Source: an uncultured Pseudomonadota bacterium (GTDB taxonomy: Bacteria; Desulfobacterota; Binatia; Binatales; Binataceae). From it: 43,491 nucleotides of DNA. Below the pieces are notes generated by a model. That model had not been told where the DNA came from, made no database searches, and was given only the letters and a program-made list of their open reading frames with translations. Where the stretch lies: assembly GCA_937889395.1 (NCBI GenBank), contig CALAOW010000070.1:1-43491 (forward strand), in the 5' to 3' direction. The position numbers and the translations under genes were made by a program. This document shows, in pieces, positions 19,399-28,631 of this stretch. Each line of letters begins with the position of its first letter. Positions within the stretch are counted from its first letter, which is position 1.

Positions 19399-20313
19399 TC
19401 AGCTTTTGTAAATGTCGATGACCTTGCCGAGCAGCGCGATCGCTTCGGGCTTCGGACGCTGAAAGCTGTTGCGGCCGATGATCGAGCCGTAACCGCCGCC
19501 GGCGTGAATCCCGCGCACGGTATTGAGCAGCGTCTCGTCGGTCTCCTTGGCGCCGCCCGAGAAAATCACGATGCGCCGGCCGTCGAAGGCCGACTGGATG
19601 ACGTGCTTGATTCGCGCCGAGAACGGCTCGAGCGGAACCTTGTTGGCGTCGTACGCTTTTTTGGCCTCGGCCAGTTCGATAAAAGCGGTGGGCGGCTTGA
19701 CCTTGATCATATTCGCACCGAGTTGCGCCGCGATTTGCGCCGCGTACGCGACCACGTCGATCGCGGTCTCGCCCTGCTTGCTGACGCCGGAGCCGCGCGG
19801 GTACGACCATAGGACCAGCGGCAGTCCATTGGCCCTGGCCTCTTCGCCGATTTCGCGCGCCTCCTGGTACATCGACTTCTCCTGCGTCGAGCCCGGATAG
19901 ATCGTGAGTCCAATCGCGGCGCATCCCAGGCGCAGAGCGTCCTTCACGCTGGCGGTCACAGCGAGCGCGGGATCTTTTTCCTCGTTGAGAACGTCGTGAT
20001 TGTTGGCCTTCAGGATGAGCGGAATCTCGCCGGCGTACTCGGCCGCGCCCGCCTCGAGAAATCCGAGCGGCGCCGCGTATGCATTGCATCCCGCATCGAT
20101 GGCGAGCTGAAAGTGATAGCGCGGGTCATAGGCGGGCGGATTGACCGCGAAGCTTCGCGCCGGGCCATGCTCGAAGCCCTGGTCCACGGGCAGGATTACG
20201 AATTTGCCTGTGCCCGCGAGCTTGCCATGGTTGAGCATCCGGGCCAGGTTGCTGCGCACGCCGGCGTTTTCGGAATCGTAATAGCCAAGAATCTCTCTAA
20301 CTCGCTTGGTCAT
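19399..20313 (-). CDS. Class I fructose-bisphosphate aldolase (DhnA/FbaB type)
   Basis: GKFVILPVDQGFEHGPARSF, LILKANNHD, VLWSYPRGSGV, MIKVKPPTAF, VIFSGGAKETDE, GGYGSIIGRNSFQRP. Confidence 0.9.
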   Translation of the reverse strand: MTKRVREILGYYDSENAGVRSNLARMLNHGKLAGTGKFVILPVDQGFEHGPARSFAVNPPAYDPRYHFQLAIDAGCNAYAAPLGFLEAGAAEYAGEIPLILKANNHDVLNEEKDPALAVTASVKDALRLGCAAIGLTIYPGSTQEKSMYQEAREIGEEARANGLPLVLWSYPRGSGVSKQGETAIDVVAYAAQIAAQLGANMIKVKPPTAFIELAEAKKAYDANKVPLEPFSARIKHVIQSAFDGRRIVIFSGGAKETDETLLNTVRGIHAGGGYGSIIGRNSFQRPKPEAIALLGKVIDIYKS

Positions 20314-20361
20314 ATACCTCTGTCTCCGATCGGGATTGTCATTGCAGATTGCATTCCTATA

Positions 20362-21348
20362 TCACAACATCGCGGCCGCATAGTGGGCCGCGCCGAGCAG
20401 GCCAACGGCTGGATTCAGCGATACGCGGACTTCGATCCGTTTCAGGATCTCGTTCAGCCGGCCTTTGGACAAGAATCCTCGCACGAACGCGCCATCGGTG
20501 AGCATCGGCAAAATTTTCGGCGCGATCCCACCGCCCAGAAAGACACCGCCCAGCGCCAGGACTTTGAGCGCCAAATTGGCGGCCTCGGAACCATAAATAT
20601 CGCAAAACATGGCCAGCGCGTGAACGCAAACCGGGTCGCGTCGCGCAAGCGCCGCCTCGCTTACCGCAGCGGAAGGATCGCCCGCGGCGATTTGCCCGCT
20701 CAGCCACGCGGGCTCTTCGGCCCGGCTCTCACGCCTTAGGAAACGATAGATATTCCAGAGTCCCGGACCCGAGAGGACGCGCTCGTAGCTGGCGTGTCCG
20801 AATTCGCCCGCGACGAACCGCAGCAGCTCGATCTGTTCCGCGCCGTGCGGCCCGAAATCGCAGTGCCCGCCTTCGGATGCGACCGCGTAGTATTTGTCAT
20901 CCTCCCAAACCAGCGCCGATTCGCCCAGACCGGTTCCCGCAGCAAGCACCGCGATATTGCCGTGTTCGGGCGGATTTTCCGCGCGATGCAGAACCGCAAA
21001 CTCGACGGGTTTCAGATGAACCATGCCGTAGGCCATCGCCGTCAGATCGTTAATCAAGCGAACCGGGACGCCGTTTAGCGCGCGCGACAGTGAGACGCTG
21101 GAGAGTTGCCATGCAACGTTGGTGGCGTGGGCGCGGCCGTCGATTATTGGACCCGGCACGCCGAGGCAGACGGCATTCGCCGCCGCGGTTGGGCCGAGGA
21201 AATCCGCGCAGGCCGCCTCGAGGCTGTCGAACTGCGAGGTCGGGTAGCGGCGCTCGCGCACAATTTCGAGTGTTCCTGCGGATTGGTTGAAGAGACCGAG
21301 ATGGGTTTTGGTTCCACCGACATCGCCGGCCAGGATGAGGCCATCCAT
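20362..21348 (-). CDS. glk: Glucokinase
   Basis: MDGLILAGDVGGTKTHLGLF, RLINDLTAMAYGM, VLAAGTGLGES, EGGHCDFGP, VLGGVFLGGGIAPKILP. Confidence 0.92.
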   Translation of the reverse strand: MDGLILAGDVGGTKTHLGLFNQSAGTLEIVRERRYPTSQFDSLEAACADFLGPTAAANAVCLGVPGPIIDGRAHATNVAWQLSSVSLSRALNGVPVRLINDLTAMAYGMVHLKPVEFAVLHRAENPPEHGNIAVLAAGTGLGESALVWEDDKYYAVASEGGHCDFGPHGAEQIELLRFVAGEFGHASYERVLSGPGLWNIYRFLRRESRAEEPAWLSGQIAAGDPSAAVSEAALARRDPVCVHALAMFCDIYGSEAANLALKVLALGGVFLGGGIAPKILPMLTDGAFVRGFLSKGRLNEILKRIEVRVSLNPAVGLLGAAHYAAAML

Positions 21349-21366
21349 AGGAACCCCGATCCGGTT

Positions 21367-22362
21367 CTAGCCTTCGACGTTGAACGACTCGGCGAGCGCG
21401 ACTTCCTCGGCGCTGCCGATATAAATCGGATGCCGCTCGTGGATCGCGGTGGCAGCGATGTCGAGGATTCGCTGCTTGCCGGTCGAGCCGCGGCCGCCGG
21501 CCTGCTCCGCGAGCATCGAGAGCGGCGCGAGCTCATACATCAGGCGCAGTTTCCCCCTGGCCTTGCCGCCTTCAGCAACCTCGGCGGGATACATAAATAT
21601 TCCGCCCTCGAGCAGGCATCGATGGAAATCGGCGGCGAATGCACCGCAATATCGAAGTGAGTAGCTAGTGCGTTTGTCTTTGCGACTGGTAATATGCGCG
21701 ACGAACTTGCGCGCTCCGTCGTGCCACTTCCCCACGTTGCCCTGATTGACCGCATAGGTAGTCCCGTGCGGTGGCATCTTCACGTTCTCTTTCCAGAGAA
21801 TGAACTCACCGAGAGTTCGATCGAGCGTGAAGATATCGACGCCGGCGCCGGCGCTATACACAAGCTGCGCGGCCGGCCCGTACAGGATGTATCCCGCGAT
21901 GACCTGGTGACTTCCGGGGACGAGGATGTCGTCGATTCCGGTCCCGTGCCCGGGCGCGCGTTTCTTGACGGCGAAGATAGTGCCGAGCGAACCGTTTACG
22001 TCGGTATTAGATGACCCATCGATAGGATCGTAGAGTACGCAGTAGCTATTCTCGCGGCAATTGGATGAGTAATGATGCGGCTCGTCCATTTCCTCGGATA
22101 TGAGACTACATACCGGGTCTCCATGCTCGAATGCGTCGAGGAAAACTTGGTTGCCCCACTCGTCGAGCTTCTTGACCTTTTCGCCGTGCACGTTGGTTTC
22201 GCCGGTGTAGCCGAGCCCGCCGTGGCTCGCGAGCGCCAGCTCCCGCGTGATGCGCGTGGCGATGACCTCGATGCGCTCCATTATGAGAGCGAGGTCCGCG
22301 ACCGGCAGCGCAGTCGCGCTTTTGGTCTTGATATGACGCGCGAGAGTAATGCCGGCGCTCAT
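21367..22362 (-). CDS. fbp: Class I fructose-1,6-bisphosphatase
   Basis: DPVCSLISEEMDEPHHY, YCVLYDPIDGSSNTDVNGSLGTIFAV, LEGGIFMYPAEVAEGGKARGKLRLMYELAPLSMLAEQAGG. Start at the internal Met at 22362. Confidence 0.92.
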   Translation of the reverse strand: MSAGITLARHIKTKSATALPVADLALIMERIEVIATRITRELALASHGGLGYTGETNVHGEKVKKLDEWGNQVFLDAFEHGDPVCSLISEEMDEPHHYSSNCRENSYCVLYDPIDGSSNTDVNGSLGTIFAVKKRAPGHGTGIDDILVPGSHQVIAGYILYGPAAQLVYSAGAGVDIFTLDRTLGEFILWKENVKMPPHGTTYAVNQGNVGKWHDGARKFVAHITSRKDKRTSYSLRYCGAFAADFHRCLLEGGIFMYPAEVAEGGKARGKLRLMYELAPLSMLAEQAGGRGSTGKQRILDIAATAIHERHPIYIGSAEEVALAESFNVEG

Positions 22363-22409
22363 CTGCAATCCCTTCTCGACAAATTGCACACGTTGATGGG
22401 GTTCTCCTG

Positions 22410-23942
22410 CTAGAGCGTTCGCCAAGTGCGCCCGTCAGCCGCGATCATCAGGGCGGCCTCGAGCGGGCCCCACGAACCCGCAGCGTAGATTGGGGGATCC
22501 ATGGGCGACTGGCCCCAGGCATACAGCACCGGTTGCACAAACGTCCACGCTTCTTTGACCGTATCCCGCCGCATGAAGAGCGTCTGGTCGCCAACGATCA
22601 CGTCGTTGAGCAGGGTCTCGTACGCTTCCGGCGTGGAAGTCACGTAGTGAAAATCAACTTTGACCTGCTGGAGGCGGGTCTGCGAGCCGGGCACCTTCGA
22701 CATGATATGGAGCGCGAGGCCTTCGTCGGGTTGAATCCTGATGGTCAGCATATTGGGCGCCAATGGAGCGCGTGGGTTTGAGTTATACAGGATTCGGGGC
22801 ACGCTGTTGAAGTAGATCGCGATTTCGCTCGAGCGCTTGGGCATCCGTTTGCCGGTGCGCAGGTAGAACGGCACGCCGGCCCATCGCCAGTTATCGATCC
22901 AGCATCGCAGCGCGACAAAGGTCTCGACTTGCGAATCCGGCGCGACCTGCTCCTCGGCGCGGTAGGCCGCGACCGGCATGCCGCCGATCAGGCCCTCGCC
23001 GTATTGGCCGCGCACGACCCATTTTTCGATATCCTCGTCGCCGAGCGGGCGCAGCGCGCGCAGTACGTCGAGCTTTGCGTCGCGCATCGACTCGGCGCCG
23101 GTGGTGTTGGGCGGCTCGGTCGCGATCATGCAAAGCGTTTGCAGCAGATGGCTCTGCACCATGTCGCGCAGCGCCCCGGCGCGATCGTAGTAGGCGGCGC
23201 GCGTGCCGACGCCCTCGGCCTCGGCGACGGTAATCTGGACATGGTCAACGAATCGCGCCGTCCATATGGGTTCGAGGATCGCGTTGGCGAAGCGCAACAC
23301 CATCAGGTTCTCGACGGTTTCCTTGCCGAGGTAATGGTCGATTCTGAAAATCTGGCTTTCGTCGAAATGGCGCGCGAGCTCGGCGTTGATCTCCGACGCG
23401 CTGGCGAGATCGGAGCCGATCGGTTTTTCGACTACCACGCGCGTGAACGGATGCCCCTTCTCATGCGGATGAATCATTCCCGGGGCGGTCAATCCCTCCG
23501 AACAGGTGTCGATGAAAGCCGGCGGAATCGCAAAGTAGAAGACACGATTGCCTTCGGTACCGAACTCGGCATCCAGCGCCTCGCATCGCTTGTGCAGGTT
23601 CTGATAATCGGCGGCTTCGCTGAACGAGCCACGATTGAAATGGAGCAAGGGGGCGAACTTCGCCCAGTGTTCGTTCTCGACCGGGCGGCGCGAGAATTGT
23701 TCGATGCCGCTGAGCGCGAACGCGCGATACTTCTCGTCGTCGAGATCCTCCATCGAGAAACCGAGGATCGCGAACTTGTCGGGCAATTCGCCGTCGAGCG
23801 AGAGATTGTATAATGCGGGAATCAGCTTGCGATGGCTCAAGTCGCCGGCGCCGCCGAAGATCACCAGGATGCATGGATCGTAGTGATGGCGTTCCTTGAC
23901 GGGGTGATTGAGATCGACGGCCCTGTTCGCAGGCGCGGCCAT
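22410..23942 (-). CDS. zwf: Glucose-6-phosphate 1-dehydrogenase
   Basis: CILVIFGGAGDLSHRKLIPALYNL, RVVVEKPIGSDLASA, RIDHYLGKETVENLMVLRFAN, GKRMPKRSSEIAIYF. Confidence 0.95.
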   Translation of the reverse strand: MAAPANRAVDLNHPVKERHHYDPCILVIFGGAGDLSHRKLIPALYNLSLDGELPDKFAILGFSMEDLDDEKYRAFALSGIEQFSRRPVENEHWAKFAPLLHFNRGSFSEAADYQNLHKRCEALDAEFGTEGNRVFYFAIPPAFIDTCSEGLTAPGMIHPHEKGHPFTRVVVEKPIGSDLASASEINAELARHFDESQIFRIDHYLGKETVENLMVLRFANAILEPIWTARFVDHVQITVAEAEGVGTRAAYYDRAGALRDMVQSHLLQTLCMIATEPPNTTGAESMRDAKLDVLRALRPLGDEDIEKWVVRGQYGEGLIGGMPVAAYRAEEQVAPDSQVETFVALRCWIDNWRWAGVPFYLRTGKRMPKRSSEIAIYFNSVPRILYNSNPRAPLAPNMLTIRIQPDEGLALHIMSKVPGSQTRLQQVKVDFHYVTSTPEAYETLLNDVIVGDQTLFMRRDTVKEAWTFVQPVLYAWGQSPMDPPIYAAGSWGPLEAALMIAADGRTWRTL

Positions 23943-23965
23943 AAATAGCTTAACCCTCTCGCGCT

Positions 23966-24871
23966 CTACTCCTTGACGACGCCGTGTCCGCCAAACTCGT
24001 CGCGCAGCGCGGCGAGCAATTTCTCGCCGAAGGTGCCTTCGCCCTTGTCAGCGCGCGAGCGGAAGCGCGTGAACAGCGCCATGGTGATTATCGGCATCGA
24101 GATGTTCTTGTCGATTGCGTCCTGCACCGCCCAGCGGCCCTCGCCCGAATCCTCGACGTAGCCCCTGATTTGCTCGAGGCCCGGATCCTTTCGCAGCGCG
24201 TCGGCCGTAAGCTCCAGCAGCCATGATCGCACGACGCTGCCCTGTCCCCACAGGTTTGCGATCTTGGGCAAGTCGAGCTTGTACTCCGACTTGTGCATCG
24301 CCTCGAAACCCTCCGCGTACGCCTGCATCAGGCCGTACTCGATGCCGTTGTGGACCATCTTCACGTAATGGCCTGCGCCGTGGCCGCCGACGTGGTCGTA
24401 GCCACCGGGAGGAGCCAGCGTTTTGAAAATCGGTTCGTAGCGCCTGAAGATGTCAACTTCGCCGCCGATCATCAGGCAGTAGCCAAGCTTGAGTCCCCAG
24501 ATGCCGCCGCTGGTGCCGGCATCCACGTGATGCAGCTTCATGCCGGCGAGTACGGCAGCGCGGCGGATGTCATCGTGAAAGTTGGTGTTGCCGCCATCGA
24601 TGATCGCGTCGCCCGGCTCGAGCAATTCGGCCAGTTGGTTAATCGTGCTGTCGGTGGGATCGCCAGCCGGCACCATCACCCACACGCCCCGCGGCGGCGC
24701 GAGCTTGGCGACCATATCTTTGAGCGAATTGACGCCGTCGGCGCCGAACGTTGAAACTTCTTTGAGTTTCGCATCGTCGAGATCGAAGGCGACAATCTGG
24801 TGGTTGTCGCGCCGCAGCCGCTCGACCATGTTCATGCCCATTTTGCCGAGACCAACGAATCCGATTTCCAT
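23966..24871 (-). CDS. gnd: 6-phosphogluconate dehydrogenase, decarboxylating (short type)
   Basis: MEIGFVGLGKMGMNMVERLRRDNHQIVAFD, IIDGGNTNFHDDIRRA, DAGTSGGIWGLKLGYCLMIGG, GHYVKMVHNGIEYGLMQAYAEG. Start at 24871. Confidence 0.93.
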   Translation of the reverse strand: MEIGFVGLGKMGMNMVERLRRDNHQIVAFDLDDAKLKEVSTFGADGVNSLKDMVAKLAPPRGVWVMVPAGDPTDSTINQLAELLEPGDAIIDGGNTNFHDDIRRAAVLAGMKLHHVDAGTSGGIWGLKLGYCLMIGGEVDIFRRYEPIFKTLAPPGGYDHVGGHGAGHYVKMVHNGIEYGLMQAYAEGFEAMHKSEYKLDLPKIANLWGQGSVVRSWLLELTADALRKDPGLEQIRGYVEDSGEGRWAVQDAIDKNISMPIITMALFTRFRSRADKGEGTFGEKLLAALRDEFGGHGVVKE

Positions 24872-25037
24872 CGTGCTTCCTCTTGGCAGATGACGATGCG
24901 ATCCGGATTTGCGGTCGGGCGGCGAGAACCGAAAAGGATTTCCCCGCGCACGCCTCGGCATTTGACTATCCGGCGCTCGACCTAAGCTATTCCAACCCCG
25001 GCGATTGTTCAAAGACCGCGCCTCGAACCGCGCGCCC

Positions 25038-25080
25038 AACGGGATTTGATGTCGTCTTCGAGCCTCAGATTGCGCAAGTC
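25038..25080. repeat. 43-bp direct repeat, copy 1
   Basis: aacgggatttgatgtcgtcttcgagcCtcagattgcgcaagtc; identical to 26832..26874 except one base. Confidence 0.97.
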
Positions 25081-25141
25081 AAAGTCGGTTGCGCACCAGA
25101 CAGCCGTTGATGCTCCTATTAAACTAGTGTTATGGTTATTT

Positions 25142-25462
25142 ATGGATTTTGTGGCGACCTCTCTCAAACTTGCCAGCCTGGGCCACGAACAACGTCTGCG
25201 GATATTCCACCAGCTCGTCCGAGCGGGTCGTGGCGGGATGACCATCGGACAGATTCGGGATGCGCTGGATCGGCCGATGTCCACGGTTGCGTTTCACCTT
25301 CGCGAACTGGTGGAGGCGGGCATGGTGACCCAGGAAAAGGAAGGCCGCTCGGTATGCTGCCGAGCCAGTTTCGAGGCGCTGAACGAAATGCTGGAATTCA
25401 TTTCAAATGAGTGCTGCCGGGGCGTTTCGTTGCCGGCCTTCTCCAGGCGACGAAGCGCCTAA
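25142..25462 (+). CDS. ArsR-family HTH transcriptional regulator
   Basis: MDFVATSLKLASLGHEQRLRIFHQLVRAGRGGMTIGQIRDALDRPMSTVAFHLRELVEAGMVTQEKEGRSVCCRASFEALNEMLEFISNECCRG; ArsR-like wHTH with a C-terminal NECC motif. Start at 25142. Confidence 0.88.
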   Translation: MDFVATSLKLASLGHEQRLRIFHQLVRAGRGGMTIGQIRDALDRPMSTVAFHLRELVEAGMVTQEKEGRSVCCRASFEALNEMLEFISNECCRGVSLPAFSRRRSA

Positions 25463-25528
25463 ACCGGGTCTGCCCGAAGGAGATTTACGCGCCGTGTTCA
25501 GACAGATCGAGATTAACGGGATTTTCCC

Positions 25529-26833
25529 ATGACCAATGCGCCCGCATCCTCGACGCGCGATCGGCTCACGCTGGAGGGCCGGCTCAATCAGGAATGTTTT
25601 TGTATCGATGTCGATCCGGCGCGTGTCTGGCGCGCCGTGGAGCAAACAACGGCGGGCATCGTCCCCGGCGAGGTATTGGCCCGGGACCGCGCTCATCTCT
25701 TCTCCAACGCGCCGGTCTTCCTCTCGCAGGCGGATCTGATCGCGATGGGCGAGGTCGCGCAGGCCGTCGAAGCGGTCGGCGAGCTCAAAACGTTCCAGGC
25801 CGAAGTACTGGCGTGGGCGCCAGAAATTGCAAGGATCGATTTTGGGCCGCGTGGCGCGTTCATGGGCTACGACTTTCACCTGACGCCGAACGGACCCAAG
25901 CTTATCGAGGTGAACACCAACGCTGGCGGAGCCTTCCTGAACGCGATCCTTGCGCAGGCCTGGGTCGCTTGCTGCCCCGAGGTGCAAGCGCTCGCGCCGC
26001 AGCCGCCGGCCGGGTTCGAAGACGCGGTCTGGAACATGTTCGAAGCGGAGTGGCGCCTCCAACGCCGCGCCGGTCGCCCGCGCGTAATCGCAATCGTTGA
26101 CGATGCGCCCCAACACCAGTTCCTCTACCCGGAGTTCCTGCTGGCGCAGGCCTTCTTCCAGCGCCACGGCGTGGAAGCGGTGATCGCTGATCCGAACAGT
26201 CTGCGGTATTGGCGGGGCCGTCTCATGCTCGGCGAGCTGCCGATCGATCTGGTTTACAATCGGCTGGTGGACTTTGGGTTCGAAAGCCCGGCGGTCGGAT
26301 CGATCCGGGAGGCCTATCTGGCCGACGCGGTGGTCGTGACGCCTAACCCGCGCAACCACGCGCTCCTGGCGGACAAGCGCAATCTGGCCCTGTTGTCCGA
26401 TCCTGCGTGGCTCGAAGCGCTCGGCGTCGAACAAGGACTACGCGACACGCTCGCGCGCCTTCCGCGCGCCAGGCTTGTCACGCCCGACAACGCCGCGGCG
26501 CTCTGGGCCGAGCGCAAATCGCTCTTCTTCAAGCCGGCGGCGGGACATGCCGGCAAGGCCGTCTACCGCGGAGACAAGCTCACACGAACCGTCTGGGCGG
26601 ACATCTTGCAGGGTGATTACGTCGCCCAAGCCTTCGCCGCCCCGAGCGAGCGGCGGGTTCAAGTCGAGGGCGATCCGCAGGTCCGCAAGATGGATGTGCG
26701 ACTTTACACCTATGCAGCCTCCACGATCCTGGTGGCGGCGCGCCTGTACCAGGGCCAAACCACCAACTTCCGCACGCCAGGCGGGGGATTCGCCCCGGTC
26801 ATCATCCTTGGCGGACCTGAGGTCAGCGCCTAA
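25529..26833 (+). CDS. ATP-grasp-like protein of unknown function
   Basis: 434 aa; GPRGAFMGYDFHLTPNGPKLIEVNTNAGGAFLN (metal/ATP-binding-like LIEVNTNAGG), AERKSLFFKPAAGHAGKAVYRGDK, VEGDPQVRKMDVRLYTYAAS. No specific substrate is inferable from sequence alone. Confidence 0.7.
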   Translation: MTNAPASSTRDRLTLEGRLNQECFCIDVDPARVWRAVEQTTAGIVPGEVLARDRAHLFSNAPVFLSQADLIAMGEVAQAVEAVGELKTFQAEVLAWAPEIARIDFGPRGAFMGYDFHLTPNGPKLIEVNTNAGGAFLNAILAQAWVACCPEVQALAPQPPAGFEDAVWNMFEAEWRLQRRAGRPRVIAIVDDAPQHQFLYPEFLLAQAFFQRHGVEAVIADPNSLRYWRGRLMLGELPIDLVYNRLVDFGFESPAVGSIREAYLADAVVVTPNPRNHALLADKRNLALLSDPAWLEALGVEQGLRDTLARLPRARLVTPDNAAALWAERKSLFFKPAAGHAGKAVYRGDKLTRTVWADILQGDYVAQAFAAPSERRVQVEGDPQVRKMDVRLYTYAASTILVAARLYQGQTTNFRTPGGGFAPVIILGGPEVSA

Positions 26834-27585
26834 CGGGATTTGATGTCGTCTTCGAGCATCAGATTGCGCAAGTCCTGGCGCTGGAAGATCGCCGCCACCG
26901 AGCGCGTCAGCGCGACCGACAATACCTGCCCCGGCTCGTCGTAGATGCCCGCTTCGTCCTCGGAACCGAGACCGAACGAGCCGACCGGCGGGTCGTAGTA
27001 GGTTTCGTCAGCGCTCCCGGTCCAGAACGGGACGCTGAACGGCGGCTTGTAGATCGAGACGTCGAGAGCCAAATCGGCTGTAGTCCGCCAGACAGGGCCG
27101 TACTGGCCGTTGGCGCCGCGGTACTTTTTTACCCAGCATCGCCGAATCTTGCTCTCGAGCACATACTCGGCGGTGTTCTTGACTCCCGGTTTGTAGGCGA
27201 CATCAGTGGACGACGACGCGCTCAAACCCGCCTCATCGGCCGCGCGCCCGATCGCTTGCTGCAGGATCGGGCCGAGCGGGGGGCTGTACAGGCGCTGCGT
27301 AATGTTGCCGGATTGATCGGTGATGACTCCTATCGCCGGATTGCCATTGAGCGGCGCGCTGTCGCCGGTCCCGTCGCGCGCGTCGGCCGACATCAGGATC
27401 AGGATGGTCTTTCTGGGATAACTGTTTTGGTATCCCTTGACCTGGTACGGGTAGTACTCGAGCGTCTGGACCGAGGTCGTAGCGGGCGCACCGCCGCCGA
27501 CGGTCGCACATCCCGAGAGCATCGAGGTGAAGGTCGAAACGATCGTGACGAGAAGCGCGATTCGGCAGGTGTGGATGCTCGCCAC
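26830..27585 (-). CDS. Predicted lipoprotein, terminal gene of the kinase/FHA locus
   Basis: Signal/lipobox region ALLVTIVSTFTSMLSGC; then YYPYQVKGYQNSYPRKTILILMSADARDGTG... Likely GTG start near 27585, just after the FHA gene stop. Confidence 0.7.
   Translation of the reverse strand: MASIHTCRIALLVTIVSTFTSMLSGCATVGGGAPATTSVQTLEYYPYQVKGYQNSYPRKTILILMSADARDGTGDSAPLNGNPAIGVITDQSGNITQRLYSPPLGPILQQAIGRAADEAGLSASSSTDVAYKPGVKNTAEYVLESKIRRCWVKKYRGANGQYGPVWRTTADLALDVSIYKPPFSVPFWTGSADETYYDPPVGSFGLGSEDEAGIYDEPGQVLSVALTRSVAAIFQRQDLRNLMLEDDIKSR
26832..26874. repeat. 43-bp direct repeat, copy 2
   Basis: aacgggatttgatgtcgtcttcgagcAtcagattgcgcaagtc; encodes the C-terminus (DLRNLMLEDDIKSR*) of the lipoprotein on the minus strand. 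Confidence 0.97.
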
Positions 27586-27601
27586 GATCAGGCTTCGCCT
27601 C

Positions 27602-28471
27602 TTATCGATTCGCCGCCTGGGCCCGATCGCGGAAGAGAAACAGCGTGCCACCCACCTCGAGACGATCGCCGCTCTTGAGCGCATAGCGGCCCGCCACCGA
27701 CTGTCGATTGACGAATATCTGCCCGCCGGTCGGATTGATGATGAAATTCTTGCCCTCGCGCCGGATGATCGCATGATTGCCGAGCACCGTCTGATCGCCG
27801 AACAGTCCGATGTCGCTTTCCTCGGCGCGGCCGATAATCGTCACGCCCTTGAGCAGGGGATATTCGCGGCCCTCGCGCGCGTTGCGGCTCTGGCTGCGCA
27901 CGACCATCAGCCAGCCGCGCTTGAGCAACTCTCCGACCAGTCCGATGAAGAATCCGATCAGCGCGCCGAGGATGATGATCGCGATCGCTCGTCCGAACGC
28001 TTGCGGAAACGTGCTCGTCAGGCTCTGGTAAAAGAATCCGCCGAGCGCGCCGCCGAGCAAGCCGCCTATCGCGCCATTGCGCCGCCGCGCCGCCGATCCC
28101 GACGCCGATCCAACGCCGAGTCCGACCGCGATTCCGAGCACGCTCCATCCCAGAATTCGGCCGTTGAGGCCGCCCAGAATGTCGAACGCAAATTCGCCGA
28201 CGATCAATCCCAGCGCTCCGCCCGCCGCGCCGATAGCTCCACCGACCACGAATCTGCGCGCCGCCTGACGCAACTGGCCTACGCTGAGCGTTTCGATCGA
28301 GGCGAGAAACGCGCTGATCAGTGCGCCGATCAACGCACCGAACAGGATATCGCGGCCATAAACCCAGCGGATGCCGAGAATTGGCTCCGAGAGCCCCCAC
28401 GCGGCGAAGCCGCCAAGCGCGCCGGCGGCCGCATAGAAGAGAAGTTTTTCGCGGGAAACGTTACTCGCCAT
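27602..28471 (-). CDS. Multi-TM glycine-rich membrane protein with C-terminal FHA-like domain
   Basis: Several Gly/Ala-rich TM segments, then YPLLKGVTIIGRAEESDIGLFGDQTVLGNHAIIRREGKNFIINPTGGQIFVNRQSV (FHA-like). Confidence 0.8.
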   Translation of the reverse strand: MASNVSREKLLFYAAAGALGGFAAWGLSEPILGIRWVYGRDILFGALIGALISAFLASIETLSVGQLRQAARRFVVGGAIGAAGGALGLIVGEFAFDILGGLNGRILGWSVLGIAVGLGVGSASGSAARRRNGAIGGLLGGALGGFFYQSLTSTFPQAFGRAIAIIILGALIGFFIGLVGELLKRGWLMVVRSQSRNAREGREYPLLKGVTIIGRAEESDIGLFGDQTVLGNHAIIRREGKNFIINPTGGQIFVNRQSVAGRYALKSGDRLEVGGTLFLFRDRAQAANR

Positions 28472-28614
28472 GATGCACTCCCAGCATTGCGCGTGCTTGG
28501 GTCAGGTTCAAGCGCAAATCCGCCAAAGCGCTGTTTATCGCATCGAGAACAACGCCCTTTCCGCCCCTAACCCTTCTAAGAGGGCGAAGCCCGCATCTTT
28601 TCTTAGCATCGGGT

Positions 28615-28631
28615 GCAGGGGTCACCCCTGC
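28615..28631. repeat. Intergenic hairpin repeat GCAGGGG-TCA-CCCCTGC
   Basis: 7-bp perfect stem preceded by GGGT; one of four related copies in the window. Confidence 0.75.

Noticed and set aside
24872-25039. Extended N-terminus of gnd in the ORF track
   Set aside because: The conserved Rossmann start MEIGFVGLGKMG begins at 24871; the upstream residues are Arg-rich leader translation.
27527-28570. 347-aa plus-strand ORF
   Set aside because: Antisense to the membrane FHA protein and lipoprotein; Arg/Glu/Ala-rich shadow.
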